Shown piece after piece: positions 1-6,623 of a stretch of DNA of 14,439 nucleotides. Position 1 is the stretch's first letter; each line of letters opens with the position of its first letter. The DNA is from Methanobacteriota archaeon (GTDB lineage: Archaea; Thermoplasmatota; Thermoplasmata; RBG-16-68-12). The stretch lies in contig VBME01000025.1 in NCBI GenBank assembly GCA_005878995.1, positions 1 to 14,439 of the forward strand. The letters are read 5' to 3'. Below the pieces are notes generated by a model. That model saw nothing but the letters and a program-made list of their open reading frames with translations. It was not told the origin of the DNA and did not search any database. The translations under genes and the position numbers were made by a program.

Positions 1-102
1 CATGTTCGTGTTGAAGACGAGCTCGCCGAAGACCTTCCTCCGCGCCCCAAAAAACGCCCCCCGGACGGCCGTTCCGTCCTCGAGGACGAGGGAGCCACTC
101 AT
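1..102 (-). CDS. carA: Carbamoyl-phosphate synthase small subunit, N-terminal fragment (runs off window)
   Basis: Only the first 34 codons are present; the gene continues beyond the left edge. The peptide starts [11 protein letters not shown] and contains GELVFNTNM, which matches the opening beta-strands of CarA, the glutaminase subunit whose family reads roughly LEDGT...GE.VFNTGMTGYQE. CarA supplies ammonia from glutamine to CarB to make carbamoyl phosphate for pyrimidines and arginine. The ATG at 100-102 is the natural family start. A weak AT-rich element (121-131) lies at the distance expected of a TATA box for a leaderless transcript. The catalytic Cys/His/Glu are outside the window, so activity cannot be judged. 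The assignment rests on a short but characteristic N-terminus. Confidence 0.82.
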   Translation of the reverse strand, partial: MSGSLVLEDGTAVRGAFFGARRKVFGELVFNTNM

Positions 103-176
103 CCGCTAGACCCCCACCCCATTTTCGATTCGCCATATGAGCGTTTCTCTCGAACGGAGAACGATTACGCCGACCG

Positions 177-632
177 CTAGTGAGTGCGCGGGAGATCCAG
201 GTGGTTCAACCGCTCCACCATTTTGTCCCAGTGACTCCCTTGCCAATAGACGCGCCTGCAAGAGGGACAGCGCCAGAACTCGTGGTGGCGAGACCGGACC
301 CCCTCTGGGACGAAGCTTTTCACGTCGTCGGCCGGGACGGGGCTGAGGATTTCATTGCAGAGGGAGCAGCGGGAGAGCGGGTCCACGAGGCGTAACCGGA
401 GGACGGCGGCCACCTCCCGAATTTGCTCCTCAAGGTCGTCACTGCGGACTTGGACCGAGCCGGACACCCGCGCAGCGAGCTCCTTGTCGCGCGTGAGCAG
501 GATCCGACCTTCCCGGCGCGCGCAGTCGACGAGCTCGCGGTCAGGCCCGGGTGGGGGATATGCCGTGTCGTACCCCATGAAGCGGAGCCACCGCGCAAGG
601 CTGCCGAGCATGTGGTCGCACAGGAGCTTCAC
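177..632 (-). CDS. Mut7-C RNase domain protein with zinc ribbon
   Basis: A 151-residue protein of the Mut7-C family (PIN-like fold, predicted RNase). The N-terminus MKLLCDHMLGSLARWLRFMG is the family signature, with Asp6 a likely metal ligand, and LLTRDKEL (about 45-52) supplies a second acidic position. The C-terminal half is a zinc ribbon with Cys89/Cys92 and Cys122/Cys125. Length is typical of archaeal members. The start is a GTG at 630-632 that overlaps the TGA of the upstream reductase gene (GTGA). A GGTGAT Shine-Dalgarno-like element (636-641) precedes it, so translation is probably coupled. The RNA substrate is not known from sequence, and the link to riboflavin synthesis next door is unexplained. 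Family confidence is high, function confidence low. Confidence 0.86.
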   Translation of the reverse strand: MKLLCDHMLGSLARWLRFMGYDTAYPPPGPDRELVDCARREGRILLTRDKELAARVSGSVQVRSDDLEEQIREVAAVLRLRLVDPLSRCSLCNEILSPVPADDVKSFVPEGVRSRHHEFWRCPSCRRVYWQGSHWDKMVERLNHLDLPRTH

Positions 633-1264
633 CGCATCACCGAGTACTCCAACAGGACCCCATCCCCGAGGCGCCTTGTCCGATCGAGTCGCAACCGAGT
701 CGAGTCCGCCACCGACGTAACCCCTTCCCCTCCCGCGAGCGTAGGCGCGGACCGTCCTCCGAGGATCTGGCTGCTCACGAAGACCTTCAGTTCGTCCGCG
801 AGGCCTTGCCGGAGAAACGACCAGATCACGGTGCTCCCGCCCTCAACAAGGACGGTGCGAACCCCGCGTTTCGCCAAGTGATCGAGGAGGCGACCGAGGT
901 CCACCTTGTCGTCGCCGAGTCTCAGGACCTCAGCATGAGGGAACACTCGCTCGCATGCAACGGAGGTCACGACCAGCGTGGGCACCGTGCCATCGAGGAC
1001 GTGGGCCTCCGCCGGGGTCTTCCCATCGGAATCGAGGACGACCCGGAGGGGGTTCCGACCCCGCGCGTATTCCGGTTTGACCGTGAGCTTTGGATCGTCG
1101 GCCAAGACGGTCCCGATTCCGACGAGGATCGCATCCGCTTTGGCCCGGAGTCGATGCACGCGGCGGCTATCTTCCTCGTTGCTCAGACGAACCGCACGAC
1201 CGCCCGGAAGCGCGATCTTCCCGTCCACGCTCATCGCGGCGTTGACGATCACACGCGGTCTCAC
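629..1264 (-). CDS. 2,5-diamino-6-ribosylamino-pyrimidinone 5'-phosphate reductase (RibD C-terminal/ArfC type)
   Basis: Stand-alone RibD C-terminal-like reductase, 211 residues from the start chosen here. In archaea this enzyme uses NAD(P)H to reduce the ribosyl chain of 2,5-diamino-6-(ribosylamino)-4(3H)-pyrimidinone 5'-phosphate, an early step towards riboflavin and F420. Visible motifs are NAAMSVDGKIA (about 8-18), AILVGIGTVLADDPKLTV (about 45-62), NPLRVVLDSDG, and VLVEGGSTV (about 138-146), the dihydrofolate-reductase-like cofactor region. A longer reading frame reaches a TTG at 1306, but the family normally begins just before the VNAAMS strand. I therefore choose the GTG at 1262-1264, which gives MRPRVIVNAAMS and lies about 26 nt downstream of an AT-rich element. 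The stop overlaps the start of the Mut7-C gene, so the two form an operon. Confidence 0.86.
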   Translation of the reverse strand: MRPRVIVNAAMSVDGKIALPGGRAVRLSNEEDSRRVHRLRAKADAILVGIGTVLADDPKLTVKPEYARGRNPLRVVLDSDGKTPAEAHVLDGTVPTLVVTSVACERVFPHAEVLRLGDDKVDLGRLLDHLAKRGVRTVLVEGGSTVIWSFLRQGLADELKVFVSSQILGGRSAPTLAGGEGVTSVADSTRLRLDRTRRLGDGVLLEYSVMR

Positions 1265-1282
1265 ACCGCTGCCAAAGGTCGG

Positions 1283-1296
1283 AGCGAATAACAACT
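1283..1296 (-). promoter_or_regulatory. TATA-like element for the RibD-type reductase
   Basis: The minus strand reads AAGTTGTTATTCGC here. Its centre is about 26 nt upstream of the GTG at 1264, which suggests a leaderless transcript. The element is moderate rather than consensus. Confidence 0.45.
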
Positions 1297-1353
1297 TTGC
1301 GGGCAACCTGCAAGTTTCATCTAGGGAGGAGGCGTGCGAGACACGGGACTTCC

Positions 1354-1770
1354 ATGAGAGCCCATCTAGTCCATGACGAGGAGATGCGCTTCCGCGCCCA
1401 GGCGAATGGCACTCCGGAAATCTTGTTCGATGCCGGTGAGCCGGCGTCCCGCCGCGGGCCGAGCCCCATGCAAGCGACGCTGTTGGCGACGATGGCGTGC
1501 ACGGCGTCCGATGTCGTCTTGATTCTGCGGAAGGAACGGGTCCCCTTCACCGCGCTCGAAATCGAAGCGGACGCGGAGAGGGCGAAAGAAGACCCGAGGG
1601 TCTTTACGAAGATCCGTCTGCACTACCGCGTCCGCGGGACCAACGTCAAGGAATCCGCGGTCAAACGGGCAATCGACCTATCGTCCGAGAAGTATTGTTC
1701 TGTGGGAATCATGCTCCGACGCGCCGGCGTCGAGTTTGTCAACACGCACGAAATCCTCCCAATGGAGTAA
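1354..1770 (+). CDS. OsmC family protein (peroxiredoxin-like)
   Basis: A 138-residue OsmC/Ohr-fold protein. These small dimeric enzymes use two cysteines to reduce organic hydroperoxides, or have related thiol roles. Both signature cysteines are present: Cys49 in LATMACTASDVV and Cys115 in SEKYCSVGIML. The preceding GPSPMQATLLA (about 36-46) is the conserved stretch before the first cysteine helix, and the tail VEFVNTHEI is typical. The ATG at 1354 is preferred because the open frame upstream has only a TTG and codes for an Arg-rich stretch unlike the family; ATG 1384 is possible. A GGAGGAGG sequence near 1326 is too far upstream to be a clear ribosome binding site. The gene is divergent from the reductase gene and lies 69 nt ahead of the PAC2 gene. 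Its physiological substrate cannot be told from sequence. Confidence 0.85.
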   Translation: MRAHLVHDEEMRFRAQANGTPEILFDAGEPASRRGPSPMQATLLATMACTASDVVLILRKERVPFTALEIEADAERAKEDPRVFTKIRLHYRVRGTNVKESAVKRAIDLSSEKYCSVGIMLRRAGVEFVNTHEILPME

Positions 1771-1802
1771 CATGTTCTCAGCGCCCGGACTCGTGCCGCG
1801 CA

Positions 1803-1814
1803 TCTTTAAGTAAC
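1803..1814 (+). promoter_or_regulatory. TATA-like element for the PAC2 gene
   Basis: TCTTTAAGTAAC is the only AT-rich patch in the 69-nt gap after the OsmC gene. Its centre is about 31 nt before the ATG at 1840, which fits an archaeal promoter with a very short or absent leader. Confidence 0.55.
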
Positions 1815-1839
1815 CTCCCCGAGATGGACCGCGCCACCC

Positions 1840-2601
1840 ATGGAAGGCATCCAAATTTACGAGCTCAAGCGGATGGACCTCCGCGGGGCGACGGTCATCG
1901 ATGGCTTCCCCAGCGTGGGACTCGTGAGCTCGATCGTCGCAAACTATCTGATCAACGCCCTGAACCTCACGCAGATCGGAATCATGGACTCCATCTATTT
2001 TCCGACCGTCGCGCTCGTGCGGGACGGGCAGCCGATGAACCCCGTCCGGATCTACGCGGGCCCGAAGATCGATGATCGAGACCAAATCGTCGTGTTCATC
2101 TCGGAATTCCAGCCGCCGCCGAATCTGATCAAGGCGATCGCGGCGACGGTCCTCGACTGGGCGCAAGACGCTCGGTGCAACCTCCTCGTGTGCCCCGAAG
2201 GCCTAATCGTCGACGCGAAAGAAGACGACGGTGACCGGCAGGTCGAGGTCTACGGAATCGGCTCGACGGACAAGGCGATGGAGATGATCCGCAAGAACGC
2301 AATCACGGTCTTCGAGGAGGGAGTCATCACAGGCGTCGCCGGCGTCCTCCTGAACGAAGGACGGAAACGGGATTTCGACGTCATCACCCTTCTCAGCGAG
2401 GCCCACCCCGACTACCCGGACGCGCGCGCGGCGGCCCGGGCCATCGAGGTCATCGACAAGCTCCTCCTTCACACGGAGCTCGACGCGCGACCCCTGTATG
2501 AAGAGGCCGAGCGGATCGAAATGCAGCTCAAGTCGATCCATCACCAGACCGAGGTCGCGAAGAAACCATCCGAGCCGCCGCGGCCGAACATGTACGGCTA
2601 G
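1840..2601 (+). CDS. PAC2-family proteasome assembly chaperone
   Basis: A 253-residue PAC2 (COG2047-like) protein, the archaeal counterpart of Pac1/Pac2 and of the Pyrococcus PbaA/PbaB proteins that assist or activate the 20S proteasome. The hallmark is VIDGFPSVGLVSSIVANYLI (about 19-38), followed by IGIMDSIYFPTVALVRDG and VVFISEFQPPPNL. The mixed alpha/beta core continues through GVAGVLLNEG and a DYPDARAAARAIEVIDKLL helix. The last about 40 residues are a charged helix (EEAERIEMQLKSI) and a Pro-rich linker ending in Met-Tyr-Gly. That end fits the hydrophobic-Tyr-X tail by which proteasome activators dock on the alpha ring. The stop codon overlaps the stop of the convergent rtcA gene. A TATA-like box at about 1809 supports the ATG at 1840. 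Family assignment is strong; whether it is chaperone or activator is inference. Confidence 0.9.
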   Translation: MEGIQIYELKRMDLRGATVIDGFPSVGLVSSIVANYLINALNLTQIGIMDSIYFPTVALVRDGQPMNPVRIYAGPKIDDRDQIVVFISEFQPPPNLIKAIAATVLDWAQDARCNLLVCPEGLIVDAKEDDGDRQVEVYGIGSTDKAMEMIRKNAITVFEEGVITGVAGVLLNEGRKRDFDVITLLSEAHPDYPDARAAARAIEVIDKLLLHTELDARPLYEEAERIEMQLKSIHHQTEVAKKPSEPPRPNMYG

Positions 2602-3632
2602 GCCTTCGGCTCGACGGTCAGCCGCCATCCCGCGCCATCGCGTGCGACGCCGAACCGGCTGGACAGGAACTGCGGTAGGAGCCACATCATCGTCTCCATG
2701 TGTCCCGAGATTTCCCGGACGCGGAACTGGGACGGCCCGGTCGCACGGGCCAGGTAGATGAGGAGTTGATCCGCGGCGTGCACATCGAGGAACGCTCCGG
2801 AATCGAGATCGGCTCGGAGAGCCGCAGCGACCTGCTCGCCGATCCGGTCGGAAGGCTTTCCTCGTTCCGCCAGGGAGTCCGCACCGAGCAGCGCGGATTC
2901 GGTCTCGGCCCACGCGACGAGCGCTCCACCTTGGCCGATCGCTTCGTCTCCCCGATACATGCGCTGCTCGAACTTGACGTCTCGGAAGCCGTGGAGGCGT
3001 CGTACGGCCGCGTGCGCCATCCGCTTCGGGATGTCGTCCGGGAGATTCGAAACGTGCGCAATGCCCCGCACGCGCCGGACCGGTCCTGGCTCAGACGGTT
3101 CGATCGGTGACCAGGCCCGTGTCGGCTGCACGACGGCCTCGGCGATGCCTCCCCCGCGAGGGTAGTAGCCGCGGCGTTGTACCTCGATGTCGATGTGACC
3201 TCCCAGTCGGCGCAACAGTGGGAGGAAGACGCGGGCAAAGTAATCGATCGGCGGGGACCAACGCACGTCCGTTCCGCCGACGAGATGGAGCCGGACCGCG
3301 TCTGAGGCGGAACAGGCCACGGGGAGGACGGCTTGGAGCACCAGCGTGACGCTCCCCGCCGTACCGACATCGAAAGCGTAGCGGCCCGCTCCGATCGTGC
3401 CCGGCCGGAACTCGATCGTCGATGAGCCGACGTCGACGCCTTTCAATTCGCCGCTGCAGAGTTCCGCCACGGCTTGCAAGGCCGTGACGTGTTGGGACGC
3501 GAGCCCCGGGACCGGACGACCCGCGCGGATCCGGACGACGCGGACCGGGGTTGCGGTCAGGGCCGACAAGGCAACGGCCATCCGGACCAGCTGGCCGCCG
3601 CCCTCCCCATGGGCTCCATCAATTTCGATCAT
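2598..3632 (-). CDS. rtcA: RNA 3'-terminal phosphate cyclase
   Basis: A 344-residue RtcA, which uses ATP to convert RNA 3'-phosphate ends to 2',3'-cyclic phosphates through an enzyme-AMP intermediate on a histidine. The N-terminus [17 protein letters not shown] is the family signature. IRAGRPVPGLASQH (about 35-48) and DVGTAGSVTLVLQA (about 88-101) are the conserved nucleotide and RNA binding loops. FLDVHAADQLLIYLA places the adenylated His at 285. Length matches characterised enzymes. The ATG at 3630-3632 lies inside the end of the upstream ATPase gene (14-nt overlap), so rtcA is probably the second gene of that operon. No strong Shine-Dalgarno is seen. The biological link to calcium transport is unknown; simple co-transcription is the safest reading. 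Confidence 0.95.
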   Translation of the reverse strand: MIEIDGAHGEGGGQLVRMAVALSALTATPVRVVRIRAGRPVPGLASQHVTALQAVAELCSGELKGVDVGSSTIEFRPGTIGAGRYAFDVGTAGSVTLVLQAVLPVACSASDAVRLHLVGGTDVRWSPPIDYFARVFLPLLRRLGGHIDIEVQRRGYYPRGGGIAEAVVQPTRAWSPIEPSEPGPVRRVRGIAHVSNLPDDIPKRMAHAAVRRLHGFRDVKFEQRMYRGDEAIGQGGALVAWAETESALLGADSLAERGKPSDRIGEQVAAALRADLDSGAFLDVHAADQLLIYLARATGPSQFRVREISGHMETMMWLLPQFLSSRFGVARDGAGWRLTVEPKA

Positions 3633-6438
3633 CGCGGGGACGACCTGCCCAGGCGCGCCGACCGACCTTCAGGGCTTCGACGAAGGCAAACGCGCTGAAG
3701 GAGATGAGGAGCGTCCGGACCCAGTCGACGACCGTGAGAGGCTCGGTCTGGAACGGACCCTGCAGGAACGGCGTGTAGACCACGAGGAGTTGGAGCGCCA
3801 TCGAGGCGAGGACGGCCACGATGAGCTTCGGGTTCGACAATGGCCCGACGGACCACAGCGTCTGCCGCGGGGACCGGATCGCGAAGACGAGGAAGAGCTC
3901 GAAGAACACAAGTGTCGTGAAGGCGACGGTCCGAGCACGGATGACGTCGGCCTGGCCCGCGAGTTCCCAGAAGAAGATCCCCAATGTGCCCACGGTCAGA
4001 ATCACCGCGACGACGACGATGAGGAACAGGATGTCCCGGGACAGCACCCCTTCTTTCGGATTGCGCGGCGATCGGGCCATCAGGTCGGTCGGGTACGGGT
4101 CGACCCCGAGCGCGAGCGCCGGGAGGCCATCCGTCACGAGGTTGATCCAGAGGAGTTGAACTGGGGAGAAGAACGGCAGGAACTGCGGATCCGCCAGGGC
4201 GAGCGTCGCGATGAACATGACCAGGACTTCGCCGGCGTTCGCGGACAGGAGGAACGCGACGAACTTCCGAATGTTTTCGTAGATGCCGCGGCCTTCCTCG
4301 ATCGCGGACACGATCGAGGCGAAGTTGTCGTCCGTCAGGACCATGTCCGCGCTCTCCTTCGCGACGTCGGTCCCGGTGATCCCCATCGCGACGCCGAGAT
4401 TGGACCGTTTGAGGGCGGGGGCGTCGTTCACGCCGTCCCCGGTCATCGCGACGATGTGGCCCGCCTTCTTCCAGGCGTCCACGATGCGCATCTTGTGCTC
4501 CGGGGCGACCCGGGCGTACACCCGGATGCGGTCGACCTCCCGGACGAGCTCGTCGTCCGACATCCGCCCCAGTTCCTCGCCGGTCAGGGCCCGCTCGCCT
4601 TCGCCGAGGATCCCCATCTCCCGCGCCACGGCCATGGCAGTGAGCTTGTGGTCCCCCGTGATCATGACGACGTGAATGCCGGCTCTCTTGCACCGTTCAA
4701 TCGCCGCAATTGCGTCCGCCCGCGGGGCATCCATCATCCCCGCCAGGCCGAGGAACGTGAGGTCCGTCTCGAGCGCGTCTTCCCGAAGCGGCGGGACCTC
4801 GCGAGGGAACTCCCGGACCGCGAAGCCGAGGACGCGCAAGGCCCGCGTCGCCATCTCCTGATTCCGGAACAGGTACTGTTTGCGGTCGTACTCGGTCAGC
4901 GGCTTTCTCACGCCTTCGACAACGTGATATGCGCATGTAGCGAGAACCCGTTCAGGGGCCCCCTTCACAAACAAGTATGCGCCCGCGCCCTCGAGGCGGG
5001 TGTGCCGCTCTCCTTCGGGGACGGAGAGGATCGCTCGCAGATCCGGTTCCGACAATTCCGCGTGCAGGGTCGACATCTTCTTCCGCTCCGAGGTGAAGGC
5101 GACCTCCGCGACGCGAGGCATGTCGGCCCGGATCGAATCCGGATCGAGGCCCGCCCGGATCGCGGCCACCAAAAGCGCCCCCTCGGTCGGGTCCCCCTCG
5201 ACGACCCATCGACCGCTTTCGTTCTTGAGGGCAGCATCGTTACACAGGACCGCGCACTCCAGCAACTGACGGAGGTCAGGGTGGGCCGCGAGATCCGCCT
5301 TCTGCCCCCCGATCCGCACATCTCCCGTGGGATCGAAGCCCTCCCCTCGCACCTCATACTCGCGGTCGCTGGCCACGATGGCGCGGACGTTCATCTCTCC
5401 TTTCGTCAGGGTGCCGGTCTTGTCAGAGCAGATGACCGACGCGGCTCCGAGCGCCTCCACCGCGGGCAGCTTCCGGATCAGGGCGTGCCGGCGAATCATG
5501 CGCTGGAGCCCGAGGGCGAGGCTGATCGTCACAATTGCGGGGAGGCCTTCCGGGATCGCCGCGACCGAGAGGCCGACGGCCGTCAGGAAGAGGAGCTCGA
5601 CGTGGCTCGCGTCTAAGCCGGGGAGCTCCCGCAGGACTCCGATAACGAAGATCAGGCCCGCGGCGAGGAGGACCGCGATCCCGATCTGCCTCCCGAGGCG
5701 GTCCAACTGTTTCTGGAGCGGCGTCTCCTCTTTCGTCTCCTGTTGGACGAGACCCGCGATCTTCCCGAGTTCCGTCGCCATGGCGGTCTCGACGACGACG
5801 GCCTTTCCGCGTCCTCCGTCGACCGTGGTCCCCATGAACACGAGGTTCTTTCGATCCCCCAGGAACGTCTCGCGGGGCAATGCCTCGGTCGCCTTGCTCA
5901 CGGGGAGCGACTCGCCGGTAAGGGAGGCCTCGTTCACCCGGAGGCTCGCGGCCTCCAGGAGGCGCGCATCCGCCGGAACGCGGTCGCCCGCCGCAAGGAC
6001 GATCACCTCTCCGGGCACGAGCTCCCGCGAGGGGACGGCCACGACGGCTCCTTCCCGGACAACGTGAGCCCTCGGCGCCGCGAGGGTCTTCAGCGCTTCC
6101 AAGGAGCGTTCGGCCCGGTACTCCTGCAAGAATCCGAGGACGGCATTCATAATCACGATCGCGATGATGAGGATCGCATCGTAGAGGTCCGAGGTCTCGT
6201 TCTGTGCGAGTCCTAGGGCGGCGGAGATGATCGCCGCGATAATGAGGACGATCACGAGAACGTCGGTGAACTGACTCAGGAGGATTCGGAGCGGGCTGAT
6301 CCGCGTCGTCTGAACGAGCTCGTTTGGGCCGACCCGGGCGAGCCGCGCGGCCGACTCACGGGTCGTGAGGCCGATCGGCGAACTCTCCAACCTCTGGAGG
6401 ACGGCTTCTGGCCGGAGCGCGTGCCAGTCGTCCGCCAT
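3619..6438 (-). CDS. Calcium-transporting P-type ATPase (type II, SERCA/PMR1-like)
   Basis: A 939-residue P-type ATPase that should export or sequester Ca2+ at the cost of ATP. Order: N-terminal [13 protein letters not shown], actuator TGES (174-177), M4 AAIPEGLPA (Glu297), phosphorylation DKTGT (Asp339), nucleotide-binding KGAPERV (about 492-498), ITGDH, hinge [10 protein letters not shown] (666-675), M5 ANAGEV (Asn734, Glu737), M6 NLVTDGLP (Asn766, Asp770) and M8 FFELF (Glu847). These are the SERCA site I and II ligands, so Ca2+ is the likely ion; a Ca2+/Mn2+ pump is also possible. An open frame continues upstream to a TTG at 6522. The ATG at 6436-6438 is preferred because it gives the normal family N-terminus and sits about 27 nt from a TATA-like box. 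The gene overlaps rtcA and is divergent from the antiporter homologue. Confidence 0.96.
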   Translation of the reverse strand: MADDWHALRPEAVLQRLESSPIGLTTRESAARLARVGPNELVQTTRISPLRILLSQFTDVLVIVLIIAAIISAALGLAQNETSDLYDAILIIAIVIMNAVLGFLQEYRAERSLEALKTLAAPRAHVVREGAVVAVPSRELVPGEVIVLAAGDRVPADARLLEAASLRVNEASLTGESLPVSKATEALPRETFLGDRKNLVFMGTTVDGGRGKAVVVETAMATELGKIAGLVQQETKEETPLQKQLDRLGRQIGIAVLLAAGLIFVIGVLRELPGLDASHVELLFLTAVGLSVAAIPEGLPAIVTISLALGLQRMIRRHALIRKLPAVEALGAASVICSDKTGTLTKGEMNVRAIVASDREYEVRGEGFDPTGDVRIGGQKADLAAHPDLRQLLECAVLCNDAALKNESGRWVVEGDPTEGALLVAAIRAGLDPDSIRADMPRVAEVAFTSERKKMSTLHAELSEPDLRAILSVPEGERHTRLEGAGAYLFVKGAPERVLATCAYHVVEGVRKPLTEYDRKQYLFRNQEMATRALRVLGFAVREFPREVPPLREDALETDLTFLGLAGMMDAPRADAIAAIERCKRAGIHVVMITGDHKLTAMAVAREMGILGEGERALTGEELGRMSDDELVREVDRIRVYARVAPEHKMRIVDAWKKAGHIVAMTGDGVNDAPALKRSNLGVAMGITGTDVAKESADMVLTDDNFASIVSAIEEGRGIYENIRKFVAFLLSANAGEVLVMFIATLALADPQFLPFFSPVQLLWINLVTDGLPALALGVDPYPTDLMARSPRNPKEGVLSRDILFLIVVVAVILTVGTLGIFFWELAGQADVIRARTVAFTTLVFFELFLVFAIRSPRQTLWSVGPLSNPKLIVAVLASMALQLLVVYTPFLQGPFQTEPLTVVDWVRTLLISFSAFAFVEALKVGRRAWAGRPRDDRN

Positions 6439-6459
6439 CGAGCGCCGAACAATCGGACT

Positions 6460-6472
6460 CGTAATAAAGCTC
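6460..6472 (-). promoter_or_regulatory. TATA-like element for the P-type ATPase
   Basis: The minus strand reads GAGCTTTATTACG. The centre is about 27 nt before the ATG at 6438, matching a leaderless start. This favours the start used here over the upstream ATGs at 6483 and 6474. Confidence 0.6.
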
Positions 6473-6520
6473 ATCACGGACATCCGTTGGAACTGGACCC
6501 GCGACCCGTTCCGCGTTGAC

Positions 6521-6534
6521 AAGATTTATTTGTA
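6521..6534. promoter_or_regulatory. AT-rich divergent promoter element between ATPase and antiporter genes
   Basis: AAGATTTATTTGTA is the most AT-rich patch in this gap and reads as a TATA-like box in both directions. On the plus strand it would start transcription near 6550, leaving a leader of roughly 75-105 nt before the antiporter homologue. On the minus strand it would start near 6500, upstream of the ATPase. Direction and use cannot be proved from sequence. Confidence 0.5.
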
Positions 6535-6597
6535 GCACGACCCGCGATGCACGCGTGGGATGGGACCCTTGGTTCTCTCGTGGAGAGCGTCAGCGCC

Positions 6598-6612
6598 CGC
6601 ACTCGAAGTGCG
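6598..6612 (+). promoter_or_regulatory. Small hairpin in the antiporter leader
   Basis: CGCACT-CGA-AGTGCG is a perfect 6-bp inverted repeat with a 3-nt loop. It ends 11 nt before the preferred ATG at 6624, so in the mRNA it could influence access to the start. It could equally be chance in a GC-rich region. Confidence 0.3.
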
Positions 6613-6623
6613 TCACGTCCGGG

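Noticed and set aside
1297..1353. N-terminal extension of the OsmC protein from a TTG at 1297.
   Set aside because: The 19 extra residues are Arg-rich and unlike the family, and TTG is a poor start compared with the ATG at 1354.
3397..5616. A 739-codon open frame on the plus strand, opposite the ATPase and rtcA genes.
   Set aside because: It is antisense to two genes with full sets of family motifs, its product is a low-complexity mix of Arg, Asp, Glu, His and Gly with no recognisable domain, and long stop-free antisense frames are expected in GC-rich coding DNA.
6439..6522. N-terminal extension of the P-type ATPase from a TTG at 6522 or ATGs at 6483/6474.
   Set aside because: The extension is not family-like and contains a TATA-like box at the right distance for the ATG at 6438.
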